NCBI RefSeq assembly: GCF_003335585.1
Contig: NZ_QBFD01000015.1
Location: forward strand, 802,754-866,753
Direction of reading: 5' to 3'
DNA from: Sulfitobacter sp. DFL-14
GTDB taxonomy: Bacteria; Pseudomonadota; Alphaproteobacteria; Rhodobacterales; Rhodobacteraceae
Length of the DNA: 64,000 nucleotides
Shown here: positions 44,591-52,603 of the stretch, piece by piece
Layout: each line of letters opens with the position of its first letter
Position numbering within the stretch: position 1 is the stretch's first letter
The notes under the pieces: generated by a model
Told to the model about the DNA's origin: nothing
Database searches by the model: none
What the model saw: the letters and a program-made list of their open reading frames with translations, nothing else
Program-made: the position numbers and the translations under genes

Positions 44591-45909
44591 TCCCGCCCGG
44601 GCTGATGATCTCTGCCCCCTCCTCGGGGACGGGCAAGACCACGCTGATGCTGGGTCTGCTGGCGGCATTCCGGGCGCAGGGGCTGAACGTGCAACCGTTC
44701 AAGAGCGGGCCGGACTACATTGATCCCGCATTCCATACGGCGGCGTCTGGTCTGGCCTCCTTCAACCTTGACAGTTGGTCGATGGAGCGCGCCGTCATCG
44801 ACGGGCTGGTGGGCAACGCCACCGGGGCGGACCTGATCCTGGCCGAAGGGTCGATGGGGCTGTTCGACGGCGTGGCCATTCCCGGGGCCTGCGGCAACGG
44901 GGCCAGCGCCGACATTGCGGCGCATATGGGCTGGCCCGTGGTGCTGGTCCTGGATGTCTCCGGGGCGGCGCAATCCGTCGCGGCCACTGCACGCGGGTTT
45001 CGCGACATGCGGCCGGATGTGACCCTGGCAGGCGTGGTACTGAACCGCGTCGCCTCGCCCCGGCATGATACGCTGGTGCGCGCGGGCATGGAGCAGGTGG
45101 GCATCCGGGTGCTGGGCTCCCTGCCCCGGCAGAACGGGGTCGAACTGCCCGAAAGGCACCTGGGGCTGGTACAGGCAGGCGAGCAGGAAAACCTGCCGCA
45201 GATTCTGGCCGATGCCGCTGCATTCATTTCCGAACATGTTGATCTGGCGGCCCTGCGCGCAGCGGCGGCAGGCACATTGTCGAAGGCGCCACCACCGGCA
45301 CAAATCGTCCCGCCGGGACAGAGAATTGCACTGGCGCAGGACAATGCATTCGCTTTTGTCTATCCGCATCTGCTGGCCGGTTGGCGCGCCGCCGGGGCCG
45401 AGGTGATACCCTTCTCGCCGCTGGCGGATGAGGCACCGGACAGCGGTGCCGATGTCTGCTGGTTGCCGGGCGGATATCCCGAATTGCACGCGGGCAAGCT
45501 GGCCGCGGCAGAGAGATTTCGCGCGGGCCTGATCGAGTTTGCGCAGACCAGGCCGGTCCATGGCGAATGCGGTGGCTATATGGCCATGGGGGCCGGGCTG
45601 GTGGACAAGGACGGCATTCGCCACCGTATGGTCGGGTTGCTGGGGCTGGAAACATCCTTTGCCAAGCGGAAGATGCACCTCGGCTACCGAAAGGCCGAGC
45701 TGAACGCGGCCATTCCCGGCCAGACCATACGGGGGCGTCTGCGTGGGCATGAGTTTCACTATGCCACCATCCTCGAAGAGCCCGACGCGCCATTGGCCCG
45801 GATCACCGACAGCAACGATCTGGAGGTGCCGGAAACCGGATCGGTGCGCCGGTTCGAGGGGGGCGGCGTTGCGACAGGTACGTTCTTTCACATGATCGGT
45901 GACGGCTGA
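44587..45909 (+). CDS. cobB: Hydrogenobyrinic acid a,c-diamide synthase CobB
   Basis: Amidates the a and c side chains using glutamine and ATP. It has 440 residues (reference 434). An N-terminal dethiobiotin-synthetase-like ATPase domain has the P-loop SSGTGKTTL and the substrate motif [16 protein letters not shown]-terminal glutamine amidotransferase domain has the nucleophile Cys in [10 protein letters not shown]. It is coupled to cobM and overlaps cobA (TGATG). Confidence 0.96.
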   Translation: MIPPGLMISAPSSGTGKTTLMLGLLAAFRAQGLNVQPFKSGPDYIDPAFHTAASGLASFNLDSWSMERAVIDGLVGNATGADLILAEGSMGLFDGVAIPGACGNGASADIAAHMGWPVVLVLDVSGAAQSVAATARGFRDMRPDVTLAGVVLNRVASPRHDTLVRAGMEQVGIRVLGSLPRQNGVELPERHLGLVQAGEQENLPQILADAAAFISEHVDLAALRAAAAGTLSKAPPPAQIVPPGQRIALAQDNAFAFVYPHLLAGWRAAGAEVIPFSPLADEAPDSGADVCWLPGGYPELHAGKLAAAERFRAGLIEFAQTRPVHGECGGYMAMGAGLVDKDGIRHRMVGLLGLETSFAKRKMHLGYRKAELNAAIPGQTIRGRLRGHEFHYATILEEPDAPLARITDSNDLEVPETGSVRRFEGGGVATGTFFHMIGDG

Positions 45910-46634
45910 TGAGCGGTTTTGTTTCTTTTGTCTCTTCCGGCCCCGGTGATCCGGAACTGCTGACCGTCAAGGCGGTGGACCGGCTGCAAAAGGCCGAGGT
46001 GGTATTGTTCGACGACCTCAGTTCGGGGCCGATTCTGGAACATGCCAATGCTGATGCCGATCTGATCGGCGTGGGCAAACGCGCCGGACGGGCCTCGCCC
46101 AAGCAGGATCATGTCAGCCGGGTTCTGGTGGACCACGCTGCCGCAGGCATGCGTGTCGTGCGGCTCAAATCCGGCGACAGCGGCATGTTTGGCCGGCTGG
46201 AGGAGGAAATCACCGCCCTGCGTGCTGCCGACATCCCGTTCGAGATCATACCCGGTGTCACCTCGGCCTCTGCCGGGGCTGCGGTTGCGGGCATCCCGCT
46301 GACCCGGCGGCTGACGGCGCGGCGGGTGCAGTTCATCACCGGTGCGGATGTGACCGGCGAACTGCCGCCCGATGTGAACATGGCGGCCCTGGCCGATCCG
46401 CTGGCCACGACGGTGATCTACATGGGCAAGCGGACCTTTCCGGGTCTGGCGGCGCGCCTGCTGGAGCACGGGCTGTCCCCCGATACCCCCGCCCTGCTGG
46501 CCGAGGCGGTGTCGACGCCGGCGGAAAAGCTGCAGTGGTTCACCATCGCGACACTTGTGGCCTATCTGGAGACGACCACCAGCACCACGCCCGCGCTGAT
46601 CTATTACGGCGCGCTGGCGGAGCCGGGGTTGTGA
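45909..46634 (+). CDS. cobA: Uroporphyrinogen-III C-methyltransferase CobA
   Basis: First committed enzyme of the corrin branch, making precorrin-2. It has 241 residues with VSSGPGDPELLTVKAVDRL and the following DLIGVGKRAGRASPKQ, then RLKSGDSGMFGRLEEEI and TVIYMGKRTFPGLA. It lacks the CysG dehydrogenase/ferrochelatase domain, as expected for a dedicated CobA. It lies late in the operon although it acts first. Confidence 0.95.
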   Translation: MSGFVSFVSSGPGDPELLTVKAVDRLQKAEVVLFDDLSSGPILEHANADADLIGVGKRAGRASPKQDHVSRVLVDHAAAGMRVVRLKSGDSGMFGRLEEEITALRAADIPFEIIPGVTSASAGAAVAGIPLTRRLTARRVQFITGADVTGELPPDVNMAALADPLATTVIYMGKRTFPGLAARLLEHGLSPDTPALLAEAVSTPAEKLQWFTIATLVAYLETTTSTTPALIYYGALAEPGL

Positions 46635-46933
46635 CGGTGTTTGTCTGCGGTTCCTGTCCGGAAGGCACGGGTTTCGTCGAGATGATGCGCCGTGGCCTGC
46701 CGGAAGAGGAGGTGAAGCAGATCGACTGCATGTCCGGCTGTACCCGGCCGCAGACCGTTGCCTTTCGGGTGACGGGCAAGGTGGCCTATCTGTTTGGCGA
46801 CATCACGGCGGATGATCTGGGGGATCTGCAACGGTTTGCGGCACTATATGCGGCATCATCCGATGGCACCTTTGCCGATGCTCGGGTGCTGGGCGGGTTG
46901 CGGATGAAAGCCATCGCGCGGATTCCGGGATGA
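46631..46933 (+). CDS. DUF1636 family [2Fe-2S]-type protein (second copy)
   Basis: A 100-residue protein with a GTG start overlapping the cobA stop. The Cys pattern CGSC (about 6-9) and CMSGC (about 34-38) is that of DUF1636. It is related to the first copy at 33647-34021 but shorter. Two copies at opposite ends of the cob operon suggest separate redox or metal-handling roles. Its stop overlaps the cobF start (ATGA). Confidence 0.82.
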   Translation: MTVFVCGSCPEGTGFVEMMRRGLPEEEVKQIDCMSGCTRPQTVAFRVTGKVAYLFGDITADDLGDLQRFAALYAASSDGTFADARVLGGLRMKAIARIPG

Positions 46934-47688
46934 GCGGGTTGCACCTGACCCTGATCGGTATCGGCACCGGCAACCCCGAGCATCTGACGTTGCAGGCCAT
47001 CCGGGCGATCAACGCGCAGGACCTGATCCTGATCCCGCGCAAGGGGCCGGGCAAGGATGACCTTGCAGAGCTGCGCCGCGCCATCTGCGACGAGGTTTTG
47101 GAAAACGAGGCCACGCGCATCGTGGAATTCGACCTGCCGGTCCGCAACGCGGCAACAGCGGATTACCGGCGTCGGGTGGATGATTGGCATGACGCGATTG
47201 CCGAGGCCTGGCGCGGGGCGATGGCGGAGCAACCGGAGGCGGCGCGGGTGGCGCTGCTGGTCTGGGGCGATCCGTCGCTTTACGACAGCACCCTGCGTAT
47301 TGCTGCGCGGCTGGACCCGCCACCGCAGGTCGAGGTGATCCCCGGGATCACGTCACTGCAGGCGCTGACAGCGGCCCATGCCATTCCGGTCAACGAGATC
47401 GGGGCGCCTTTTGTCGTGACGACGGGACGGCGCTTGCGGGACGCGGGCTGGCCTGAAGGGATCGACACGCTGGTGGTAATGCTGGACGGAACCTGCGCTT
47501 TTGCCGATATCGACGCCGGAGGGGTGCATATCTGGTGGGGCGGATACGTCGGCATGCCGGAGCAGATCATTTGCGAAGGCCCGCTGGCCGAGGTCGCGGC
47601 GCGGATCGTTCAGATGCGGGCCGAGGCGCGGGCGCGGCATGGGTGGATCATGGATATCTACATCCTGCGCAGGGATCATAGCGTCTGA
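46930..47688 (+). CDS. cobF: Precorrin-6A synthase (deacetylating) CobF
   Basis: Converts precorrin-5 to precorrin-6A with loss of acetate, a step special to the aerobic pathway. It is 252 residues (reference 261), with the methylase start IGIGTGNPEHLTLQAI, the CobF-type LILIPRKGPGKDDLAELR and VWGDPSLYDSTLRI. It is the last gene of the cobalamin operon and ends inside a palindromic repeat. Confidence 0.94.
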   Translation: MSGLHLTLIGIGTGNPEHLTLQAIRAINAQDLILIPRKGPGKDDLAELRRAICDEVLENEATRIVEFDLPVRNAATADYRRRVDDWHDAIAEAWRGAMAEQPEAARVALLVWGDPSLYDSTLRIAARLDPPPQVEVIPGITSLQALTAAHAIPVNEIGAPFVVTTGRRLRDAGWPEGIDTLVVMLDGTCAFADIDAGGVHIWWGGYVGMPEQIICEGPLAEVAARIVQMRAEARARHGWIMDIYILRRDHSV

Positions 47689-47778
47689 CGAAATACCTGA
47701 AGCATCATGCATCACGTAACGCGTTGAAATCTCTGATTTCAGGCAGCGTTACGTGATTCAGGTTTTTCGCATGACGCT
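47680..47778. repeat. Palindromic repeat element A / bidirectional terminator candidate
   Basis: A nested inverted repeat of 99 bp: outer AGCGTC/GACGCT, then ACCTGA/TCAGGT, then a perfect 12-bp arm ATCACGTAACGC (47711-47722) with its complement at 47746-47757, and an inner 7-bp stem TGAAATC/GATTTCA with a 3-nt loop. It starts in the cobF end and reaches the arfB stop, so it could end both transcripts. It shares end motifs with the repeat at 53603-53700. Confidence 0.8.
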
Positions 47779-48201
47779 TTAGTCCGATGGGTCGACCTTG
47801 CCCCGCATGGCCTTGACCTCTCCCCGGACCTTTTTCGATTTCAGGCGGCGCTTCTTTGATCCCAGCGTCGGGCGTGTGGGGATGCGGCGCTTGGGCGGTG
47901 TCAGGGCCTTTTTGATCAGCTCGGCCAGACGGTCGCGGGCAATATCCCTGTTCCGGGCCTGACTGCGGGTTTCATCGCATTGCAGGATCAGCGCGCCCTC
48001 GTTCGTCCAGCGGCGCCCGGCAAGACGGCGCAGGCGCGCTTTCACGGGGCCGGTCAGGGAGGGCGAAGTTGCCGCCTCGAAACGCAGTTCGACGGCGGTT
48101 GCCACCTTGTTGACGTTTTGGCCGCCCGGGCCTGAGGCACGCACGAAATTCTCCGTGAGCTCCCAGTCCTGAATGGCGATGGTATCCGTGATCCTCAGCA
48201 T
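47779..48201 (-). CDS. arfB: Alternative ribosome-rescue factor ArfB
   Basis: Peptidyl-tRNA hydrolase (YaeJ/ICT1 family) that frees ribosomes stalled on mRNAs without a stop codon. It has 140 residues from ATG 48201. The GGQ motif at 26-28 is in SGPGGQNVNK, and a basic C-terminal tail (rich in Lys/Arg, including KKRRLKSKKVRGE) enters the mRNA channel. An intrinsic terminator and an unusual leader lie directly upstream, so its expression may depend on read-through. Confidence 0.95.
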   Translation of the reverse strand: MLRITDTIAIQDWELTENFVRASGPGGQNVNKVATAVELRFEAATSPSLTGPVKARLRRLAGRRWTNEGALILQCDETRSQARNRDIARDRLAELIKKALTPPKRRIPTRPTLGSKKRRLKSKKVRGEVKAMRGKVDPSD

Positions 48202-48240
48202 TTTCGTATCTTTGCATCTGGCGTGGGCGAATTGAACATG

Positions 48241-48268
48241 AAAAGGGCCGCCCCGGTCGGAGCGGCCC
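48241..48268 (-). terminator. Intrinsic terminator upstream of arfB
   Basis: On the minus strand: a 10-bp stem GGGCCGCTCC/GGGGCGGCCC (one G-U) with loop GACC, followed directly by TTTTC. This is a strong Rho-independent terminator for leftward transcripts, 40 bp before the arfB start. It ends the leader described at 48241-48427. Confidence 0.85.
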
Positions 48269-48351
48269 AATTGTCGGTTTGGCGAATGGTTTCAGGAGGT
48301 GGGTCGGTTAGACCATCTGTCCACTCGGGATTTCAGCTGCCAGGGGCTGCC

Positions 48352-48408
48352 CTAGCAGGAGGTCCTCCAAGCTGTTCCGACACCTCGCTCCAATACCTTT
48401 CTTGACAC
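48352..48408 (-). CDS. Possible 18-residue leader peptide
   Basis: GTG start at 48408, placed seven bases after the AGGAGG core of the exceptional Shine-Dalgarno. The product would be VSRKVLERGVGTAWRTSC. A 27-codon frame from GTG 48416 (VIQCQERYW...) overlaps it but has no room for a Shine-Dalgarno. A start-stop ATGTAA lies at 48422-48427. No family is recognised. Confidence 0.4.
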   Translation of the reverse strand: MSRKVLERGVGTAWRTSC

Positions 48409-48533
48409 TGGATCACCTCCTTTACATTTGTTGAACTCAACCTCAGGTTTGCACAGGTTTTTCAAAACGCAAAGAGATTTTTTGCAGCAGGCGTGATCCT
48501 GCGCTGCGGCTGCGCCGCGCGTGATTCATTTTT

Positions 48534-48562
48534 AGGCATGGGGGAGGTTATCCCCCATGCCT
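48534..48562 (-). terminator. Terminator after the VUT transporter gene
   Basis: A 12-bp stem AGGCATGGGGGA/TCCCCCATGCCT with a 5-nt loop, followed on the minus strand by AAAAATG and no T-run. It is a perfect inverted repeat 30 bp downstream of the VUT stop. On the plus strand a TTTTTA lies on the other side. It is a likely transcript end or processing structure, orientation uncertain. Confidence 0.55.
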
Positions 48563-48592
48563 GCTGAGTATTTCCGGAACTAAGAAGCCAGG

Positions 48593-49213
48593 TCAGGCCG
48601 ACCGCGTCAGCCGCGCGGTGATGATCCGGAACGGGATCAGCGCGATCAGCGCGATGGAGAGCTTTACCGACCAATCCGCAATCGCGAGCGAGACCCAGAG
48701 CGGGGCCATGGGACCAACGCCAAGAAGTGGCAGCGTTTCCGCCGCCCAGGAGACATCCGTGGCCGGGTGGATAAAGCTGAGGCTGCCTGCGAAGGCGATG
48801 GAAAAGAACAGCGCGGTGTCGATGCTGCTGCCGACCAGCGTGCTGACCAGCGGCGCGCGCCACCACTTGCCACCACGCAGGGCGGCGAAGACCGAGACGT
48901 CGATCAGCTGTGCCACAAGGAATGCGACGCCGGAGCCGGTGGCGATGCGCAGCGTGACCAGCGGGCCGAATTCACCCATGATCTGCGTGCCGATCAGCGA
49001 GCAGACAAGGCCCACCACGAAACCCACCATGACGATGCGGCGGGCGGCGGAAGCACCATAGACGCGGTTCATGATGTCGGTGACCAGGAAGGCCAGCGGA
49101 TAGGTGAAGGCGCCCCATGTCAGCCATTGGCCGAACAGGAACTGGACCAGGATATTGGAGGCCACGACGATGGCGGCCATGGCAAGGATGCCGGGGAGAA
49201 ATGTGCGTGTCAT
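48593..49213 (-). CDS. Queuosine-precursor transporter (VUT family, YhhQ-like)
   Basis: A 206-residue integral membrane protein of the VUT family (COG1738), which imports queuosine precursors such as preQ0/preQ1. Six membrane segments are visible, with the signature FTYPLAFLVTDIMNRVYGA and the central GSGVAFLVAQLIDVSVFA. ATG 49213 is preferred over upstream in-frame starts because those lie over a putative riboswitch and lack signal. No queuosine biosynthesis gene is in the window. Confidence 0.9.
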   Translation of the reverse strand: MTRTFLPGILAMAAIVVASNILVQFLFGQWLTWGAFTYPLAFLVTDIMNRVYGASAARRIVMVGFVVGLVCSLIGTQIMGEFGPLVTLRIATGSGVAFLVAQLIDVSVFAALRGGKWWRAPLVSTLVGSSIDTALFFSIAFAGSLSFIHPATDVSWAAETLPLLGVGPMAPLWVSLAIADWSVKLSIALIALIPFRIITARLTRSA

Positions 49214-49250
49214 GTTTGAACCGTTTTTTGCAAGGGTGCGGCGACTTGGC
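49214..49250 (-). promoter_or_regulatory. Candidate preQ1-I riboswitch upstream of VUT gene
   Basis: The 37 nt before the VUT start read GCCAAG, TCGCCG, CACCC, TTGC, then AAAAAACGGTTC and AAAC. P1 would be CAAG/CTTG, loop 1 TCGCCGCACC, the A-rich tail AAAAAA, and the pseudoknot GCCG with CGGT. The CACCC and AAAAAAC blocks align with the class I preQ1 aptamer, which is known to control queuosine genes. P1 is only 4 bp and the usual GGTTC after P1 is missing. Confidence 0.4.
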
Positions 49251-49305
49251 CCGTGGAGCATCCCCGGACAGGGCGGCTTTAGTGGCATAGCGGCGTGCTT
49301 GCAAG

Positions 49306-50187
49306 TTATTTGGTCAGAACGAATTCGACGATCTGGGTCCGCTGGATGCGCAGGAAGTTGTCGTCGGAGATCATCGTGATCCGTGTGTTTCCCGCCGGAT
49401 CGCGCCAGAGGCTCAGGGATTCCAGGTTGTCGAACCGTCCGGGCAGGGTGGTGAGCAGCGTGGTTTCACCCAGGCCGGGGGCTGCAAGGTCGAAGCGGCG
49501 GATACGGGTGCGGAAGCCCAGTGGCGTCACGGTGCGTTCGGCCAGATAGAGCAGTCCATCCGCATCGAAATCCGCGCCGACCGGCAGGAAGGGGCCGCGC
49601 CGGGGGATATGCCCGGTCACGCGCCAGCGCCTGCCGTCAAATCGGTAGATGGGGAAACCTTCGCGTTCTGAACCTCTGTTTTCCGGAATGGCGAAGAGGC
49701 TGCCATCGCGATGGACTGCCAGTGCTTCGAGCCCGTTGTTGCGGGGAAATCCTGCGAAATCCGGGTGATCGGGCAGACGGCCCGCCGCCCCGGTTTGCAG
49801 GTTCACGCGCCCGACCCGATGATCATGTTCAAAGGAGACATAGGCGGCGCCATCCGCCGAAATCGCCAGACCTTCGGAATCGGCGGCGTTGTTGCGGAGG
49901 GGCTTACCGCTGAGGTACGCCAGCGGTTTGCGGCTGAGGGTCTGGATGGCGGTAATCTGTCCCGCGCGGCGGATCAGCCTGACACGGACCAGGCTGGACC
50001 GGTCCGTCACCAGATAGGCAGTGTTGCCATCCGCGCCGATCTCCATCCCGGAAAAGCCGCCGAACCAGGGGTCCGGCAGGGACCAAAGGACATTGGACGT
50101 CAGGCGCAGCCCCTCGGCCTGTGCGAGGGATGCACAGGCCAAGGCCGCCGCGATGGACAGAATCAGTTTTCGAGGACGGATTTGCAT
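49306..50187 (-). CDS. Esterase-like activity of phytase family protein
   Basis: An exported beta-propeller protein of 293 residues with a signal peptide (KLILSIAAALACASLAQA) and the phytase-esterase-like domain: FGGFSGMEIGADGNTAYLVTD, then NNAADSEGLAISADG and GRFDNLESLSLWRDPAGN, each partly conserved. Its substrate is unknown. The start overlaps the mepA end by 25 bp, so it is the last gene of the MFS-mepA unit. Confidence 0.85.
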   Translation of the reverse strand: MQIRPRKLILSIAAALACASLAQAEGLRLTSNVLWSLPDPWFGGFSGMEIGADGNTAYLVTDRSSLVRVRLIRRAGQITAIQTLSRKPLAYLSGKPLRNNAADSEGLAISADGAAYVSFEHDHRVGRVNLQTGAAGRLPDHPDFAGFPRNNGLEALAVHRDGSLFAIPENRGSEREGFPIYRFDGRRWRVTGHIPRRGPFLPVGADFDADGLLYLAERTVTPLGFRTRIRRFDLAAPGLGETTLLTTLPGRFDNLESLSLWRDPAGNTRITMISDDNFLRIQRTQIVEFVLTK

Positions 50188-51101
50188 TGTGCCGGCAGGT
50201 CGGCCAGCACCAGTTCACGCCGTTTTTTCGGGGGCGGTGCGTCCGGGTCGGCCTTCTTGGGCGGTGGCGGGTTCAGGATGTTCTGCTGCCACTGCACCGC
50301 ATCGGCACAGCCGTCACCGGCTGGCGGTGGCGTCTGATTGACACAGCCGCGCGCGCCTTTGGGACAGGCGAGGCGGACGTGAAAATGATAGTGGTGTCCG
50401 TACCAGGGGCGGATCTTGCGCAGATAGCCCCGGTCGCCCTTTTCATCGGCGCACATCTGCACCTTGGCACCGGGGAAGACAAAGATCCGTTCGACGCGGG
50501 GGTCCTTGGCGGCGGCCTTGATGATATTGTGGTGGGCCTGTGTCCAGGAACCGTTCACATAGGCCCCTTCCGCACGTCGCAGGGAGACGGAGGAGATGCT
50601 TTCGCGCTGTTGGCGGCTGAGGCCCAGCGATTTGGGTGGCAGCATCCAGATGTCGGCATCCAGGCCGATCTGGTGGCTGCGGTGTCCGGTCAGCATCGGG
50701 CCGCCGCGTGGCTGGCTCATGTCACCGACATAGAGCCCGGCCCAGCCCGGCTGCGTCGCGGCATAGGCGGAGAGTTTCTTGACCATGTCGATGGTTTCGG
50801 GGTGCGCCCAGTTGCGGTTGCGCGACAGGCGCATGGCCTGCCAGGTCGGCCCGGTTTCGGGCAGTTCCACGCCGCCGGCCAGGCATCCCTTGGCATAGCT
50901 GCCGTAAGCAGCGGGCGATTGCGTGGAGGCAAAGCTCTTTGCGCCGAAAAGCCGTTTCGCCTCGACATTGGACAGGGCACCGCCGGAGGAACCGATGGTC
51001 GGCAGCGCTTCGCGGTTGCCGCTGATGTCGCGCGATCCGCCACCGCATGAGGCGAGGGCAAAGGCAATGGCGGCGGTTCCGAGGATGCGGGTCAGGATCA
51101 T
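50163..51101 (-). CDS. mepA: Penicillin-insensitive murein endopeptidase MepA (lipoprotein)
   Basis: Zinc metallopeptidase that cleaves D-Ala-mDAP cross-links. It has 312 residues from ATG 51101. A lipobox (FALASC) at the N-terminus implies a lipoprotein. The zinc motifs GHRSHQIGLDADIW and GHHYHFHVRLAC are those of MepA (peptidase M74). A Pro/Lys-rich stretch near the C-terminus (NPPPPKKADPDAPPPKKRR) is a low-complexity extension. Its start is coupled to the upstream MFS gene (ATGA). Confidence 0.93.
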   Translation of the reverse strand: MILTRILGTAAIAFALASCGGGSRDISGNREALPTIGSSGGALSNVEAKRLFGAKSFASTQSPAAYGSYAKGCLAGGVELPETGPTWQAMRLSRNRNWAHPETIDMVKKLSAYAATQPGWAGLYVGDMSQPRGGPMLTGHRSHQIGLDADIWMLPPKSLGLSRQQRESISSVSLRRAEGAYVNGSWTQAHHNIIKAAAKDPRVERIFVFPGAKVQMCADEKGDRGYLRKIRPWYGHHYHFHVRLACPKGARGCVNQTPPPAGDGCADAVQWQQNILNPPPPKKADPDAPPPKKRRELVLADLPAQCKSVLEN

Positions 51102-52471
51102 TTCGAGAAATCTCCGTTTGGCTTGACCCATGCTAACAGGATCAGCCCGATGATGAACAGCCCCACCACGGGCGTAATGCCCAGCCGCTGGCTGTCGGTC
51201 ACATCGCTCATCACCGCAATCAGCATTGGCGCAAGAAAGGAGGTGGCCTTGCCCGACAGCGCATAGAGGCCGAAGCTTTCGGTCATGCGGTCGGGGTTGC
51301 CCTGACGGGTCAGCATGTTGCGTGATGACGCCTGCAATGCACCGCCCGCCGCGCCGATCAGCGCACCGGCGAGATAGAAGGTGATGTCGGGCAGCGCGGA
51401 TCCGACGCCCACGTCGATGCCCATCACGGATGTCGGGGTGAGCGAGATGATCAGGATGGCGGTCAGGATCAGCGTCACACAGCAGAAGATGATGACAGGC
51501 ATCGGCCCGACGCGCCGGTCCACGCGTCCGCCGATCCAGCAGAATACCGCGCCCGAGATGGCGGCGAGAATGCCGAAGATGCCGATGTCGATAATGCTCC
51601 AGTTCAAGACCCCCAGCGCGTAGATGCCGCCGAAGGTGTACATGCCGTTCAGCGCATCGCGGTAGAACATGGAGGAACCGAGGTAGGCCATCAGCGACGG
51701 ATGGCGCGGCAGGTTGCGCAGGGTGCGCGCCAGGTCCGACAGCCCCTTGCCCAGTTCATAACGCACCGGGTTCGGTTTCGGGATGTCGCGCGTATAGAGG
51801 AAGAAGGGGATCATGAAGAGCACGTACCAGATGGCTGTCAGCGGTCCGACGATACGGGTATCGGCCTTTGTCGCGGTGTCGAGGCCAAAGAGCGGTGCCA
51901 TGCCCGCCATCGTCTTGCCGCTGTCGCCTGCCTGGAACAGGGCGATCATCAGCATCAGCGCCACTACCCCGCCGACATAGCCGAATGCCCAGCCGGAGCC
52001 GGAAATGCGCCCGCGCTCACCGGGGTCCGGGTCAAGCTCCGGCAGGTAGGAATTGGTGAAGATCGTGGCAAACTCCATCCCGATCAGGCCGATGCCGAAA
52101 AAGAACAGGGCCCAGAGGATCGAGAAATCCTGCGGTGCCGTCCACCACAGGCCGACCGAGCCAATCACGTAAAGTGCCGAAAAGAGCCAGATCCACGGCA
52201 TGCGCTTGCCCGAACTATCCGCTACCGCACCCAGGACCGGGGCCAGCAGGGCGATCAGGATGCCTGTCGCGGTCAGACCGTAGCCCCAATAGGCCTGGGC
52301 CTGCGCCTTTGCCACATCCAGCGCCATGCCGTCTGCAACAAGGGCGGCTGTCGCGGTCTGCGCGAAATAGGGGCCAAAGATGAAGGTCAGCATCAGCGTA
52401 TTGTAGGGTTGGCTGGCCCAGTCGAAGAAATACCAGCCCCAAATGCGTTTACGCGCTGTGATCGTCGCCAT
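51098..52471 (-). CDS. UMF1/Atg22-like MFS transporter
   Basis: A 457-residue polytopic protein of the major facilitator superfamily, UMF1 (vacuole effluxer Atg22-like) type. The family start WGWYFFDWASQPYNTLMLTF is clear (in part here), followed by twelve membrane segments. The substrate is not known; amino acid efflux is the eukaryotic precedent. It is the first gene of the MFS-mepA-phytase unit. Confidence 0.88.
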   Translation of the reverse strand: MATITARKRIWGWYFFDWASQPYNTLMLTFIFGPYFAQTATAALVADGMALDVAKAQAQAYWGYGLTATGILIALLAPVLGAVADSSGKRMPWIWLFSALYVIGSVGLWWTAPQDFSILWALFFFGIGLIGMEFATIFTNSYLPELDPDPGERGRISGSGWAFGYVGGVVALMLMIALFQAGDSGKTMAGMAPLFGLDTATKADTRIVGPLTAIWYVLFMIPFFLYTRDIPKPNPVRYELGKGLSDLARTLRNLPRHPSLMAYLGSSMFYRDALNGMYTFGGIYALGVLNWSIIDIGIFGILAAISGAVFCWIGGRVDRRVGPMPVIIFCCVTLILTAILIISLTPTSVMGIDVGVGSALPDITFYLAGALIGAAGGALQASSRNMLTRQGNPDRMTESFGLYALSGKATSFLAPMLIAVMSDVTDSQRLGITPVVGLFIIGLILLAWVKPNGDFSK

Positions 52472-52603
52472 GTAGCCCCCCGCTTCCGTTGCGGAAGGGT
52501 AGAGCAGGAAGGCGCATCTTTCGCAAGAATTGCTTTTGGCCGGGCCGGCTTTGCGGAGTTGCGGATTCGGTGTGCGGCTGATCAGCCGCGCCCGGAAAAC
52601 CGG

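Larger units (their letters stand above)
48241..48427 (-). ncRNA. Candidate arfB leader RNA / attenuator
   Basis: A minus-strand segment with AAAGGAGGTGATCCAG (48408-48423), a 16-nt perfect complement of the 16S rRNA 3' tail. It then has GGAGG (48364-48368), CCTCCT (48357-48362), CACCTCCT (48294-48301) and an intrinsic terminator. The first segment can pair with the third or fourth, and the second with the same two. TTGGAGCG (48386-48393) can also pair with CGCTCCGA in the terminator arm. This layout suits an attenuator or small RNA. Transcription and function are inferred. Confidence 0.5.

Noticed and set aside
48408-48423. CTGGATCACCTCCTTT, identical to the end of 16S rRNA
   Set aside because: Not an rRNA remnant, since the flanking sequence does not resemble 16S. 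It is better read as a super-Shine-Dalgarno on the other strand.
48484-48521. GC hairpins with an adjacent T6 run
   Set aside because: The T-run lies on the wrong side of the stem for a terminator in either direction.
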